64,000 nucleotides of DNA from Leptospira sp. Its GTDB lineage: Bacteria > Spirochaetota > Leptospiria > Leptospirales > Leptospiraceae. The stretch covers positions 62,001-126,000 of the forward strand of contig JACVCB010000003.1 in the NCBI GenBank assembly GCA_016742255.1, given 5' to 3'. The first letter of the stretch is position 1; every line of letters starts with the position of its first letter. The notes below the pieces were generated by a model that worked only from the letters and a program-made list of their open reading frames with translations, did no database searches and was not told the DNA's origin. Below, in pieces: positions 9,038-19,367 of this stretch. Both the position numbers and the translations under genes were made by a program.

Positions 9038-11115
9038 TAGAATCGATAACTCCCTGTCACATAATAACTGCGACCCGGTAATGGATAACCAACCAAATCT
9101 TCTACACGTTTGTCAGTAAGGTTTCTCACTTCAAAACTTAAAATCAATTCATTTCCAGTTTCTTTGTTTTTGTAAGGTGAATACTGAACATATAGATTCC
9201 AAAATTGGCGCGCTGGTAAATAACCCAAATATTCATTGGATCTGTCTCGGAAATTTGCCCCAATGTATTGGTATTCAATTCCCAATTCCGATTTGTCATT
9301 AAAAAACGCGAGTAAGGCACTGCCTTGGCTTTTGGAACGAAGTGGAAGGTATTTGCCATTTAACGCTGGTGATTCGGAGAAATTTTTAGCATCTTGGTAT
9401 GTATAATTTAAATTAAACTTAATTCCTTTTTTCCAAATGATGTTTTGATTCGTTTCAACACCACGAATAAAAGCTTGGTCCACGTTTTCTGGGCGTAAAG
9501 TAAACTGAGAGTTTGGCAAAAACAAAATCATATCATATATTCGTTTTTGAAAATAGGAAATGTCAGACTGAATTTTCCAATTGGAATCAATTTTTGAATT
9601 AAGATAAAATCCAATATCACCATTTTGACTTTGTTCAGGTCTCAGTTTTGTATTTCCTACGATACTTCCTCTTTCACCGAATAACTCTAAAAAGCTGGGT
9701 ATCCTGAAATCTTTGCTGATATTAGCAAGTGATCCAAATTCCAAATTTTCTTTTTTAAACCAAATGAATTTGATTCCGAAACTTGGATTGGTGAAGTTTT
9801 GTCTGACATAAAAAACATCAGAAGTAGGATCCAAAAGTTGATTTCGTATACTTGTTTCGTCTTTTCCGAATCGATCGGTGTATCGTTCAAAACGTACTTG
9901 TGGGACTAAAAACAATCGGTTCGAAAAGAGACGAATTTCATCTTGGAAGGTGAAACTTTGGGTATCCCTTCTTTTTTTTGGTTCCTTACGTTCTGTTTCG
10001 TGATTTGCACGTTTTTCGTATCGAGTAAAAAACTCTTGTTCTGTTTGGATCGATGTTCGCAAAACTTGATAATAATCTAACAAGTACAAAGTGGGAGAGA
10101 TTTGAAATCCATATTGGTTTGTTTTTGTAAAAGAATCTGGTGTTCCAAAACTAAATTCTGATTTTGGATCAAACAAATCATCTTTTGCAAAATTCCCATA
10201 GGTTTTCGTTTCCAATGTCAAATTTGTTAATAAAAACTCATTTGTTTCTGTCGTAACTGCTGAAGATAATTTGCTAAATACTCTACCAACCGAAGTGGTT
10301 TGCCGATTGCCTGGACCAGGTAACCCTTGTTTTCTGTGGATATAATCGTTTAAAAAATTAATTTTTGTTTTACCAACTTCAAATGATACATTACCAGTGA
10401 AGCCAGTTTTCCGAAACTGTGCATTTCTCCTTTCATCGATGGTATCATCATAGGTATTAAATAATACGGTTCCTTTGTTATTTAAGTAAGCAAAGTTTTG
10501 GTCTGAAGTTTCCTGTAATGCCTGGATAAAATAAGAACCACTGGAGAATTGGTCCATATGGGTTACAGTTGCCTTTGCCGTTTTAAAACTGCCTCCCATC
10601 AAATTCACACGTGTGATTGGTTTATCAATTTTAGTTTTGGAAACTAAATTAATGCTACCACCAATGGCAGATCCAGAAAACCCAGCAGGTGTTCCCGATT
10701 TGTAGATTTCAATTTTTTCCAAATTATCAAAGGGTAAGTCGGCAAGATTGATTTCGCCACCTAACGAGTTATTGATTGGAACTCCATTCCAATACACTTT
10801 TGATTGGTTTGGATTTGTGCCACGTAGGGAAAGTGTCGAATAGGAACCAAGCCCACCGTATTGACGAACTCTGACTCCCGCTTCTCGATTTAAAATATCG
10901 GGAAGACTCATATAGCGAGTGTTCGTTGACTCGAGATTGATCTCTTTTTGAAAGCCAGTTGGATTTTTACTAAAATTTGTATTTTTAGAGGAAGATTCTA
11001 CATTCGCTTTGATTTCAACTGTTTCTGGTTCCTTAGAAGGAGCAGATTGAGAATATAGAAAATTTGGTCCGAGGAACAAACAAACTAGCAAAAATAAATT
11101 GAATTTGGAAATCAT
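9037..11115 (-). CDS. TonB-dependent outer-membrane receptor
   Basis: 692 residues. Signal peptide of about 22 residues, then a plug domain (about 50-160) with LSLRGTNPNQ, VYWNGVPIN and IEIYKSGTPAGF, features typical of the BtuB/ferric-siderophore receptor family. The remainder is a beta-barrel with alternating aromatic strands that ends in a terminal Phe (SYYVTGSYRF), the outer-membrane insertion signature. BtuB-like size and plug suggest uptake of a small ligand such as a cobamide or siderophore, but the substrate cannot be read from sequence. The downstream lipoprotein gene is translationally coupled to it. Confidence 0.92.
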   Translation of the reverse strand: MISKFNLFLLVCLFLGPNFLYSQSAPSKEPETVEIKANVESSSKNTNFSKNPTGFQKEINLESTNTRYMSLPDILNREAGVRVRQYGGLGSYSTLSLRGTNPNQSKVYWNGVPINNSLGGEINLADLPFDNLEKIEIYKSGTPAGFSGSAIGGSINLVSKTKIDKPITRVNLMGGSFKTAKATVTHMDQFSSGSYFIQALQETSDQNFAYLNNKGTVLFNTYDDTIDERRNAQFRKTGFTGNVSFEVGKTKINFLNDYIHRKQGLPGPGNRQTTSVGRVFSKLSSAVTTETNEFLLTNLTLETKTYGNFAKDDLFDPKSEFSFGTPDSFTKTNQYGFQISPTLYLLDYYQVLRTSIQTEQEFFTRYEKRANHETERKEPKKRRDTQSFTFQDEIRLFSNRLFLVPQVRFERYTDRFGKDETSIRNQLLDPTSDVFYVRQNFTNPSFGIKFIWFKKENLEFGSLANISKDFRIPSFLELFGERGSIVGNTKLRPEQSQNGDIGFYLNSKIDSNWKIQSDISYFQKRIYDMILFLPNSQFTLRPENVDQAFIRGVETNQNIIWKKGIKFNLNYTYQDAKNFSESPALNGKYLPLRSKSQGSALLAFFNDKSELGIEYQYIGANFRDRSNEYLGYLPARQFWNLYVQYSPYKNKETGNELILSFEVRNLTDKRVEDLVGYPLPGRSYYVTGSYRF

Positions 11116-11198
11116 GAAGCCGTTTTTTCTCGGTACCTAGCCAAACTGGAATAGGAAAATTGAGTGTCAATTCCCTAAAGGAAAAAAGCATTGTACCC

Positions 11199-12200
11199 AT
11201 GAGACATTACGACGTATTCGGCGTAGGAAACGCCCTGGTAGATATCATTGCTTTCATCGACCCAAACTTTTTAGAAAAACAAAATATCACAAAGGGAGTG
11301 ATGACCTTAGTTGATGAAACGAGACAAGGTCAAATCCTTGCCGACCTCCATAATGAGAAAAAGGAACTTCGCTCTGGTGGAAGTGCTGCCAACACGATGA
11401 TTGCAATCGCCAATTCTGGTGGGACTTGTTGTTATACTGGCAAAGTCACTCACGATACATATGGTGAATTTTATAAAAAAGATATGGAAGATGCGGGAGT
11501 TTTATTTGAAACCACTCCTGACAAAAACGGACACACTGGTACTTGTGTTGTTCTCACCACCCCTGATGCAGAACGCACAATGCTTACGAATCTTGCCATT
11601 TCAACATCTCTTGGACCAAATGACATCGATGTGGAAAACTTAAAAAAAAGTAAGTATGTCTATGTAGAAGGTTATTTGTGGGATGGGGATTCTACGAAAA
11701 AAGCAAGTGAACTCACGATGAAACTTGCAAAAGAAAATAATATCAAAGTTTCCTTTACTTATAGCGATCCATTTTGTGTAAATCGGTCTCGTGATGAATT
11801 TATCCACCTAACAAAAGAATATGTTGATGTAGTTTTTTGTAATTCGGAAGAAGGGCTTGCTTTAAGTGGAGCAAAAACTCCAGAGGAAGCCGTACAATTT
11901 GTATCTAAACTTTGTCCATTGGTATTTATGACCGCAGGAAAAGACGGAGCTTATGTGGCAGAAAATGGGAAAATTACTTTGGTTCCAGGATTTCCAGTCA
12001 AACCAATTGATACCACTGGAGCAGGGGATGCTTTTGCTGCGGGAGTTTTGTATGGACTCACACAAGGGTATTCAGCACAAAAATCTGCGAGATGGGGCAA
12101 TTATGTTGCTTCTCGAATTGTTTGTGAAGTAGGTCCAAGGTTATCTATAAGACTTATGGGTAGACAAGATGAAATTTTAACTGGGTTTCAAGACAAATAA
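11199..12200 (+). CDS. PfkB-family carbohydrate/nucleoside kinase (adenosine kinase-like)
   Basis: About 333 residues from the ATG at 11199; a TTG at 11160 would add 13 residues. The ATG is preferred because family homology begins at YDVFGVGNALVDI. PfkB signatures are present: the GGSAANT sugar-binding motif near residues 60-66 and the C-terminal DTTGAGDAFAAG with the catalytic Asp. Overall pattern resembles adenosine kinase-like proteins common in spirochaetes and proteobacteria. It would phosphorylate a sugar or nucleoside hydroxyl with ATP; the exact substrate is uncertain. It diverges from the TonB receptor gene across a 44-84 bp spacer. Confidence 0.88.
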   Translation: MRHYDVFGVGNALVDIIAFIDPNFLEKQNITKGVMTLVDETRQGQILADLHNEKKELRSGGSAANTMIAIANSGGTCCYTGKVTHDTYGEFYKKDMEDAGVLFETTPDKNGHTGTCVVLTTPDAERTMLTNLAISTSLGPNDIDVENLKKSKYVYVEGYLWDGDSTKKASELTMKLAKENNIKVSFTYSDPFCVNRSRDEFIHLTKEYVDVVFCNSEEGLALSGAKTPEEAVQFVSKLCPLVFMTAGKDGAYVAENGKITLVPGFPVKPIDTTGAGDAFAAGVLYGLTQGYSAQKSARWGNYVASRIVCEVGPRLSIRLMGRQDEILTGFQDK

Positions 12201-12209
12201 GGGATCAAT

Positions 12210-12605
12210 TTATTTTTTGTGAAAGTCCATCCATAAGGTTTGGATTTTATCTGCAATTTCAAGAGGGGCAAACGGTTTTTCAATCACACCAATGCCCCCT
12301 CTTTTTTGGTATTCCAATATTTCATTCTTTAACACACGTGATGTGATGAATGCAACTGGAATCTGTTTAGTTTCTGGAAAAATTTTTAATTCTTCAATCA
12401 GTTCCATTCCATTCATTCCAGGCATCAGTACATCAAGCAAAATTAAATCAGGTTGTAGGATAATGGCTTTTTGTAATCCCTCTGGGCCAGTTTTTGCAAA
12501 ACTCACTTCGTAACTTGAGTTAAATGCTAATGCAATTCTTAGAATTTCAACTATGTCTTCTTCATCTTCTACGATTAATACATGTTTTAAGTTAGGAAGA
12601 GTCAT
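12210..12605 (-). CDS. Single-domain response regulator (CheY-like)
   Basis: 131 residues and only a receiver domain. The acidic pocket VEDEED is near residues 11-16, the phospho-acceptor Asp is in LILLDVLMPGMNG, the switch Thr in AFITSR and the Lys in VIEKPF. Without an output domain it probably acts by protein-protein contact or as a phosphorelay intermediate. Its start overlaps the end of the upstream histidine kinase gene by 4 bp (ATGA), so the two are almost certainly cognate. Confidence 0.92.
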   Translation of the reverse strand: MTLPNLKHVLIVEDEEDIVEILRIALAFNSSYEVSFAKTGPEGLQKAIILQPDLILLDVLMPGMNGMELIEELKIFPETKQIPVAFITSRVLKNEILEYQKRGGIGVIEKPFAPLEIADKIQTLWMDFHKK

Positions 12606-14116
12606 TGGCCAAATCCTGCAGGAATTTGTCCTGGTTTTACGATGGGTAACTCAATTGTGAAAACAGTGCCAGTATCATCTGATAAAAAGTAAATAGTCCC
12701 TTTCATTGCTTCGACAAACCCTTTTGTAATCGATAAACCAAGTCCAGATCCACCTACGAGTTTGTCTTTTGGAGGTGCACCTTGTGCAAACCTATGAAAT
12801 AATCTAGGAGCAAAATTTGGATCGATACCAGGTCCATTGTCTTTGATTAGAATTTTTGCCTTTGTTCCCTCTGATTGAACGGAGATTGTCACTTCAGAAA
12901 ATTTAGGTGTGTATTTTACGGCATTGGAAATCAAATTGGTGATGCAGTGATTTAACCTATCTTCATCCACATAAACAGTTGTTTGTGGAAAGTTAGAATC
13001 AAAGTTTAACAAAACATGGTATTGTTCCGCAAATGTGCGCATACCATCCACTGACGTTTGTAGGATTTCTTTTAATGAATAGGTTCTAAATTTAAAATTA
13101 ATATTCCCTGAATCTAAGGCTTCGATATCAAGTAAATCCGTAACAAAACGAACGAGTCTTTGTGTGTTTTTCCTACAGATATTGAGTAAGGACTTGGTTT
13201 GGTTGGAAACTTCTCCGGCAACTCCCGCAAGTAACAAATCAATCGATCCTTTGATGGAAGTAAGTGGGGTTCTCAGTTCATGGCTTACCAAACTGATAAA
13301 TTCATTTTTTAATGCTTCGGCTTTTTTTCGTTCCGTGATATTACGAATGATGGCAAGTGCGTCCACATCTCCAGTTTTGGTAAATCGTGCTTCAAAACAT
13401 TTTTCACCATCAGAATCATGGATGGAATATTCTACTGTTTTAGTTCCTCCTAAATCAATGACCTGTTCCAATATGGAACGAATTTCCTCTAATTTGTTTT
13501 CTGGGAAAATTTCGCTTATGTCCGAATAACGAAGGTTTGTTTCTTTGTTCTTACAATCCCATCCTGTAAAATGTGGGAATTCTTTATGATTAATGGTTTT
13601 TCCATTCCTATGGATCCCATACAAGGAGTCTGGTAAGGCATTTAAAATGGTTTTGTTTTTGGTGATGATTTGGCTAAATTCATCTTTTGCATTTTTGGCG
13701 TGTGTGACTTCTGTTGCGATGATGATTGTGAAATTTTCCTGCGGGAAAACTTGCATATCATACCAACCCATTCCATCAAAGTATGTTTCCTCTGAGCGAA
13801 AGGTTTTTTTTTCTTCAATCGCTTCCATGAGATGTGTTCCGAATTCGAGGGTTTTTAAAACTGGAAATAAATTCCAGATGTTCTGCCCTAACATTTCTTC
13901 AGCGGATTTGCCTGCCATTTCTTCCGCTTTGGCATTGACATAGGTATAATTTCCTTCTCTGTCTAAGACAAACACCGAATTCGTACGTGTTTCTAGGATT
14001 TTGTCAAAGTATTGAGGGACAAAATTGTGCCAATTTTGGCCTAGAAGTTGCTTTGCATCAAAAAAGCTCTCTTCATCCTTGAAAAAGCTTTTGATTTTTT
14101 CTAGAAATTCATTCAT
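12602..14116 (-). CDS. PAS-domain sensor histidine kinase
   Basis: 504 residues with no obvious membrane segment, so probably cytoplasmic. Two PAS domains (about 35-150 and 150-265, the second ending in a PAC-like IIRNITERKKAEAL) precede a HisKA domain with the phospho-acceptor His in SLVSHELRTPLTS, and a HATPase domain with N box NLISNAVKYTP, G1 DNGPGID and G2 GGSGLGLSI. It autophosphorylates and passes phosphate to the coupled receiver protein encoded just downstream. The signal sensed is unknown. Confidence 0.94.
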   Translation of the reverse strand: MNEFLEKIKSFFKDEESFFDAKQLLGQNWHNFVPQYFDKILETRTNSVFVLDREGNYTYVNAKAEEMAGKSAEEMLGQNIWNLFPVLKTLEFGTHLMEAIEEKKTFRSEETYFDGMGWYDMQVFPQENFTIIIATEVTHAKNAKDEFSQIITKNKTILNALPDSLYGIHRNGKTINHKEFPHFTGWDCKNKETNLRYSDISEIFPENKLEEIRSILEQVIDLGGTKTVEYSIHDSDGEKCFEARFTKTGDVDALAIIRNITERKKAEALKNEFISLVSHELRTPLTSIKGSIDLLLAGVAGEVSNQTKSLLNICRKNTQRLVRFVTDLLDIEALDSGNINFKFRTYSLKEILQTSVDGMRTFAEQYHVLLNFDSNFPQTTVYVDEDRLNHCITNLISNAVKYTPKFSEVTISVQSEGTKAKILIKDNGPGIDPNFAPRLFHRFAQGAPPKDKLVGGSGLGLSITKGFVEAMKGTIYFLSDDTGTVFTIELPIVKPGQIPAGFGQ

Positions 14117-14148
14117 AGGTGCAGGTATACGAAAACTAAACCAAAGTT

Positions 14149-15078
14149 ATGATACAAGTCAGCAATTTATCCAAATTTTACGGCGAAAAACGAGCCATCT
14201 CAGGGCTCAATTTTAAATTAGAGAAAGGTGAGATTGTGGGTCTCCTCGGTTTGAATGGCGCGGGAAAAACCACAACAATTCGGATCCTCACAGGGTATTT
14301 GATCCCAAGTGCGGGGGATGCCTCCATCGATGGTAAGTCTATCTTTGACTATCCATTGGAAGCAAAACAAAAGATCGGTTATTTACCAGAAACTCCGCCA
14401 CTGTATGAGGATATGACGATATCCGAATACCTCCAATTTGTAGGTAGGATCAAAAAAATTGAAGAATCAAAATTACCTTTAGAGATCGAGAAGGTGATTG
14501 AAAAAACAAATCTGAGCCATGTAAAAGACAAACTCATTGGAACCTTATCCCTTGGGTACCGCAAACGAGTGGGAATTGCACAAGCCATCTTAGGGGACCC
14601 CGAGATTGTCATCATGGATGAACCGATCTCAGGTCTCGATCCAAAACAAATTGTCGAAATTAGAAGTCTTATCAGAAGTTTGGCGGGAAGTCACACGGTT
14701 CTTATCTCCAGTCATATCTTGACAGAGATTTATAAAACTTGTGATAAATTTTTGTTCCTCCATAAGGGAAGTTTAAAACAAGAACTTTCTCTCACTCGAT
14801 TAGAGGAAGAGATGAACCGTCTTGCGGGTTGGGAAGTGGGACTATCAGGGAAACCAAAAGAAGAACTAAACCAATTTATGAAATCTGTACTTTCAGATGC
14901 TGATCATTATAATGAAATGGGAACAAACAAAGAAGAAGAAATGTTTTTAGTTCGCACAACAAATCCAAAACAATTCAAAGAGTCATTGTTTTCGAAAGCA
15001 TTGTCTCTTGGGATTCAAATTGAATCTTTAAAAAAACAAGATGTGTCACTTGAACAAATTTTTATGGAGAAAATATGA
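14149..15078 (+). CDS. ABC transporter ATP-binding protein (GldA/NatA-type)
   Basis: 309 residues. Walker [11 protein letters not shown] (about 36-45), a signature loop seen as [14 protein letters not shown] instead of canonical LSGGQ, Walker B EIVIMDEP and the H-loop SSHIL are all present. It belongs to the ABC-2 exporter group close to GldA. It begins 32 bp from the divergent histidine kinase start and overlaps the permease gene by 4 bp. With the next three genes it forms the widespread GldA-GldF-GldG-DUF4340 set, known from gliding bacteria but also present in many non-gliders; substrate unknown. Confidence 0.92.
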   Translation: MIQVSNLSKFYGEKRAISGLNFKLEKGEIVGLLGLNGAGKTTTIRILTGYLIPSAGDASIDGKSIFDYPLEAKQKIGYLPETPPLYEDMTISEYLQFVGRIKKIEESKLPLEIEKVIEKTNLSHVKDKLIGTLSLGYRKRVGIAQAILGDPEIVIMDEPISGLDPKQIVEIRSLIRSLAGSHTVLISSHILTEIYKTCDKFLFLHKGSLKQELSLTRLEEEMNRLAGWEVGLSGKPKEELNQFMKSVLSDADHYNEMGTNKEEEMFLVRTTNPKQFKESLFSKALSLGIQIESLKKQDVSLEQIFMEKI

Positions 15079-15806
15079 ACTGGCAAACGGCTGTTTGGAT
15101 CTATAAAAAAGAATTAAGATTATTTTTTGGAACTTATATGGGTCCACTTGTGTTAGGTGGAACTGCTTTTTTGAATGCATTGTTCGTGATGATTCTTAAT
15201 TTTAATGGAACTGCCAATTATGAAATCGCAACCTACATCACTTTTATTTCATTTATGACAACCATCCTAATTGCCATGGTGATCATTTCCATGGGTTCCA
15301 TCGTAGAAGAAAAAAACAAAGGAACCCTTGAGTTACTATTTACTTCTCCCATTACGGATCTAGAAATTGTCTTCGGTAAATTTATGTTTGGTGTGACTGT
15401 ATGTGGTATCATTACAGTTTTCATCAATGGACTATTTCCTCTTTTACTTTATGCGTTTTGGAAGGCACCATTTTATATGGTGGCATCGGGGAGTGTAGGA
15501 GTATTTTTACTTGGAGTTTTTACGTTCGCGATAGGAATGTTTGGTTCTAGTCTTGGCAAAAACCAAATGATCTCACTTCTTATCTCAGTGCTCATCATTT
15601 TGACACTTTGGGTAGTGGGTTATTTCTCACATTTGTTCCAAGCTACTACAAGAAAGGTTTTATTCCATTTGCATATATTTTCCCACTTCGCTGCGTTTGC
15701 CAAAGGTGTTTTGCCTTTGACGGGGATTGTATTTTTCTTAAGTGGAACTTTTCTATTTTTATACTTAACCGTAAAGGTCTTGGAATCCAGGAGATGGAGA
15801 GGTTAG
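15075..15806 (+). CDS. ABC-2 type permease (GldF-like)
   Basis: 243 residues with about six predicted membrane helices. It contains the ABC-2 family segment [18 protein letters not shown] after the second helix, matching GldF/NosY-type permeases. Translation is coupled to the ATPase gene by an ATGA overlap, and the GldG-like gene starts 3 bp after its stop. It would form the membrane channel of the ABC complex. Confidence 0.9.
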   Translation: MNWQTAVWIYKKELRLFFGTYMGPLVLGGTAFLNALFVMILNFNGTANYEIATYITFISFMTTILIAMVIISMGSIVEEKNKGTLELLFTSPITDLEIVFGKFMFGVTVCGIITVFINGLFPLLLYAFWKAPFYMVASGSVGVFLLGVFTFAIGMFGSSLGKNQMISLLISVLIILTLWVVGYFSHLFQATTRKVLFHLHIFSHFAAFAKGVLPLTGIVFFLSGTFLFLYLTVKVLESRRWRG

Positions 15807-15809
15807 ATC

Positions 15810-17681
15810 ATGTTATTATCAGCTGATAGAGTTTTACCGTTTGTAAGTTTAGTTTCTCTTTTCGCCTATTTCTTGTTTGATGGAATGGTGGTGGATCCAA
15901 AACGAAAAATCATCTTTTTGGGTGTGGTGTTTTTATTTTTAGCATCAGACACAATCGTTCGTGCGTTTTCTAAAGGGATTAGAAAAGAAGACCAAAACCG
16001 ATACATTGCTGCCGTATTTGGTATTGCAGCCTTTTTGTTATCTGTTTTACGTGATTTTTTAGATTTAAAACCTGTTGTTGGTTTTAATGAAGAAGTGAGC
16101 GCCATTCCAAAAGTTAGAGAATTCCTCTTATTATGTGTGGTTCTTTTTTCTTTGGTTTTCCTTTTACAAATCATCCTTCTTGAGATTGGCAAATCCTCTC
16201 TCGAAGCACAAAGTAATTTAGCAAAATCGAAAAGTTCCTTATTACAAAATGCAGTATTAGGATTTTTGTTTGTATTACCGATTCTTGTGGCAGTCAATTA
16301 TTTTGCGATCAAACGGAATTATAATTTTGATTTGAGTAGCCAAGGTAAGTTTTCTCTTTCCCAAATTTCAAGAAACCTCATCAAACCAATCACGCAAGAT
16401 GTAACAATTACAGCGTTTTACCCAAGGCCTCTCGAAGCAGATGGGCCAGCGAATGGAGATAAATTAGCGGCTTTTGCCTTAACACGCGTAAGACCAGACA
16501 TTGAGATTTTACTCGACCAAATTAAGTCTGAAAATTCTCACATTACAGTCCAGTTCATCAATGCGGATGTAGAAATTGATTTATTAAAAGAATTTGGACA
16601 AGTTTCTAATGGAACCATTTTTGTTCGTTCTAAAAAACAATCTGTATTAACATCTGCCATTCCTTTTGCAGAAGAAAGGGTAATTGCGAAAGAACCAAAG
16701 GATCTAGAAGACTTAGAACGTAAGTTAGTTGGTGCTCTTCTCAATGTCACAACCGAACAAAAAAAAGTTTATTTCACTGTTGCCAATGGGGAACGATATG
16801 GAATGGCTTTTAGGGCACTTCCAAACGAACAGGTAAACCGATTTGTATCCGCTTTACAATTCTTAAATTTTAAAGTGGCAGAACTTGGATTTGCACAAGG
16901 TTGGCCTTCCAAACTTCCAGAAGATGCAGATATGCTTGTGATCCTTGGACCAACGGTTCCGTTTTCGAAAGAAGCAAGAGATGAAATCACCAAGTACGTT
17001 TTAGAAAAAAATGGAAAAATTCTCATCACCATGGAACCAAAAGGGAGTGAGGATTTTGGTTGGTTATTACAATCAGCAGGTTTGAAGTTTAATGTTTCTC
17101 CAATGATTGAAAGGGAAGAAAAACCTGGATTTATTGTTGCAAAACGTTTCCCTGAAAATCCAATCACAGAACTTTTACAAAAAAAAGATATGGGGATTTT
17201 GTTTCCTTACAGTGGTTATTTGGAAACCGAACCCAATGCACCAACTCCATTTGTTTGGAAATCTGCCACCTTACTTGAATCTGGTTTTGATGCCTACCAA
17301 GACCTAAACAAAAATGGTAAAATGGATGCAAACGAAAAGAAAGAAAGTAAAATCCTTTCGGTAGTCTTGTCTCCCATGTCACTCACAGGGGAAAAGTCAG
17401 GAAAAATCATTCTGCACACAGGGACTAGTTGGCTTACCGATCAATTCATACCTTATGTGATGAACTCGCAATTTTCAACAGTTTCGATAACTGGTTTATT
17501 CCAAGATAATATTGTCGCTGAGATTCCATTAAAAAAGGAAGAAGTGGATACCATTTCATTATCCGACAATCAAAAGTTAGTTGCTTGGGTCATTGGAGTA
17601 TTTCTATTCCCAGGATTCATTTTGGCAGTTGGATCTTACTTTGTCTACACAAGGCGTAAACATTCTTTATTAGAAGTATGA
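15810..17681 (+). CDS. GldG-like ABC auxiliary protein with extra N-terminal membrane helices
   Basis: 623 residues. Four or five hydrophobic helices occupy the first 165 residues. An extracytoplasmic region follows that begins with the GldG-type block NYFAIKRNYNFDLSS and SLSQISRNLI, and a final helix (about 590-610) precedes a short positive tail. This matches the 'ABC-type uncharacterised system involved in gliding motility' domain. The extra N-terminal helices are more than GldG normally has and suggest partial fusion with permease-like segments. It overlaps the DUF4340 gene by 4 bp. Confidence 0.85.
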   Translation: MLLSADRVLPFVSLVSLFAYFLFDGMVVDPKRKIIFLGVVFLFLASDTIVRAFSKGIRKEDQNRYIAAVFGIAAFLLSVLRDFLDLKPVVGFNEEVSAIPKVREFLLLCVVLFSLVFLLQIILLEIGKSSLEAQSNLAKSKSSLLQNAVLGFLFVLPILVAVNYFAIKRNYNFDLSSQGKFSLSQISRNLIKPITQDVTITAFYPRPLEADGPANGDKLAAFALTRVRPDIEILLDQIKSENSHITVQFINADVEIDLLKEFGQVSNGTIFVRSKKQSVLTSAIPFAEERVIAKEPKDLEDLERKLVGALLNVTTEQKKVYFTVANGERYGMAFRALPNEQVNRFVSALQFLNFKVAELGFAQGWPSKLPEDADMLVILGPTVPFSKEARDEITKYVLEKNGKILITMEPKGSEDFGWLLQSAGLKFNVSPMIEREEKPGFIVAKRFPENPITELLQKKDMGILFPYSGYLETEPNAPTPFVWKSATLLESGFDAYQDLNKNGKMDANEKKESKILSVVLSPMSLTGEKSGKIILHTGTSWLTDQFIPYVMNSQFSTVSITGLFQDNIVAEIPLKKEEVDTISLSDNQKLVAWVIGVFLFPGFILAVGSYFVYTRRKHSLLEV

Positions 17682-18751
17682 AACAAAAAATTAGTTTAGT
17701 TCTCGTTGCATTTATTGGGTTATTCCTCCTATTTTATTTAATGGAGGAACATCCAGAAAATATTTCTGAAACCAATTATTGGAAAGAAGATTGGAAATCG
17801 ATCCAATACAATCCTCCAAAGTCCGATTGGTGTGGAAACTTGGTTCCTAGTTTTGCCGAATTCCCAATGGTGTTTCGAAAGATTTCACGTGGCTGGAATG
17901 AACCAGCTTTGTTTACAGTCACAACTCTTGTGAATGGAAACAATGTTGCCTATGAAGGGAATTATAATGTGAAAAATAGTTTTTCCGAACTTAGTGTACT
18001 CAAAACAAAACTCATTGAATCCTCAACAGAAGAAATCAAAAAAACTTACTGTTTGGGTGAGAATTCTCCTTCCTTGTCATTGTCCGAAGAAAATGGAGCA
18101 GATATAAAATTTCAGCCTAATAAACAGTTGTTATTTGGAAAGAAGATAGGAGCTGAGGAAGGACGGATTGCGGTTTTAGTCAACGATGAGATCATTGCTC
18201 CTTATCAGTACATCATCGAAAAATTCAGAACACCCGTTTCGAATTTTAGAGAAAAAATGTATGTCACTATGATTGAAGGTTTTATCCAAGAGCTCAAATT
18301 CACAGGACAAGGCATCACTGTCCAAGTCGAAAACAGAGCTAAAAAAAACCAATACAATGTATATGTAAATGAATGGAGTCGCACCACTGGGGAACGGATT
18401 GTATTACCTCCAGATGTGGGGAACCAATGGGAATCGGTTGTAAAAGGTTTAAGAATAGAATTTTATCCTGACGAAGTTGGGGCACCCAAGTTTCCGAGTT
18501 TGACTGAAACGACTAACCCAGAGGCCGTTTTAGAGATTACCATATCTGGTGGGAACAAAATCCGATTGTCTCTTTTCCCTGTTTGGGAATCGGAACAAGG
18601 AAGGTGGCGGCCAGTCCGAAGGCAGTTTCCTCCCTATTTCGATGAGTCCATTACTTGGATGAAAGAAGAATCCTTCCAAAATTTAGTGAATGCAGTCATG
18701 AAAGTGAAAAGTGCTTCCCGATACGAGCGTCCCAACCAGAAAATCCAATAA
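17678..18751 (+). CDS. DUF4340-type membrane-anchored protein
   Basis: 357 residues with one N-terminal membrane anchor (about 5-23) and a mostly beta extracytoplasmic domain. It occupies the position after GldG where DUF4340 proteins are regularly found, which is the main support for the call; sequence similarity was judged only by eye. It probably acts with the GldA/F/G complex on the outer face of the inner membrane. Function unknown in all members. Confidence 0.65.
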   Translation: MKQKISLVLVAFIGLFLLFYLMEEHPENISETNYWKEDWKSIQYNPPKSDWCGNLVPSFAEFPMVFRKISRGWNEPALFTVTTLVNGNNVAYEGNYNVKNSFSELSVLKTKLIESSTEEIKKTYCLGENSPSLSLSEENGADIKFQPNKQLLFGKKIGAEEGRIAVLVNDEIIAPYQYIIEKFRTPVSNFREKMYVTMIEGFIQELKFTGQGITVQVENRAKKNQYNVYVNEWSRTTGERIVLPPDVGNQWESVVKGLRIEFYPDEVGAPKFPSLTETTNPEAVLEITISGGNKIRLSLFPVWESEQGRWRPVRRQFPPYFDESITWMKEESFQNLVNAVMKVKSASRYERPNQKIQ

Positions 18752-18752
18752 G

Positions 18753-19367
18753 GTGCAAAAAGTTTCAACCATCACACAACGGATGCAACTCATCCGTGAT
18801 TTGTTTTATTCCCCGATGTCTGCTTTCGAATCGTATTACCACAAAGCAGATTTGGGTGGGCGTGACCTATGGTTTGCTCATTTGCAGTTGATGTTACTGG
18901 CACCGATTGCCAAGTTTCTAGGTAATTGCATCCAAATTCTGATTTTTAAAGTTTCGTTTGTGGAAGAGGAAACAAGACTCACTTATACCCAAGGGGTTGG
19001 AACTGTTTTCTTTTTTTACCTTGGATTCTATTTTGTCATTCGCCTTGTGGATAGTTTTCGGATGTACCACCAAATGCGTGATCGTACAAAAGATTGGGAG
19101 GGACCTGAACCTCATGTCTTTATCATATCCTTTTTGGCATTTACTGCTACATCAATCTTTTGGATTTTCCCTGCACCAATCCCCTTGTTTATGTTAGCCG
19201 TTGGTTTCCTATATTCTTTACATTTGTCTTATTTTTATTTATCCATTCGAAGGACTTGGAGTTCTTTTGATTTTTTGTTTTTTTTAATGAAAGTAGTCTT
19301 ATTCTTTTTGGTTCTACTTTCGATTCCTTTATTCCTTTATAACCTCATTAGGACGGTACTCTTTTGA
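18753..19367 (+). CDS. Multi-pass membrane protein of unknown function
   Basis: About 204 residues from a GTG at 18753, just after the preceding stop; an ATG at 18780 is an alternative start. Four to five hydrophobic helices are visible, for example [13 protein letters not shown], a phenylalanine-rich helix near the middle, and a C-terminal [15 protein letters not shown]. The layout resembles small Yip1-like membrane proteins, but no diagnostic motif was found. Its stop overlaps the TTG start of mpl by 4 bp (TTGA), so it is part of the same operon. Confidence 0.65.
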   Translation: MQKVSTITQRMQLIRDLFYSPMSAFESYYHKADLGGRDLWFAHLQLMLLAPIAKFLGNCIQILIFKVSFVEEETRLTYTQGVGTVFFFYLGFYFVIRLVDSFRMYHQMRDRTKDWEGPEPHVFIISFLAFTATSIFWIFPAPIPLFMLAVGFLYSLHLSYFYLSIRRTWSSFDFLFFLMKVVLFFLVLLSIPLFLYNLIRTVLF

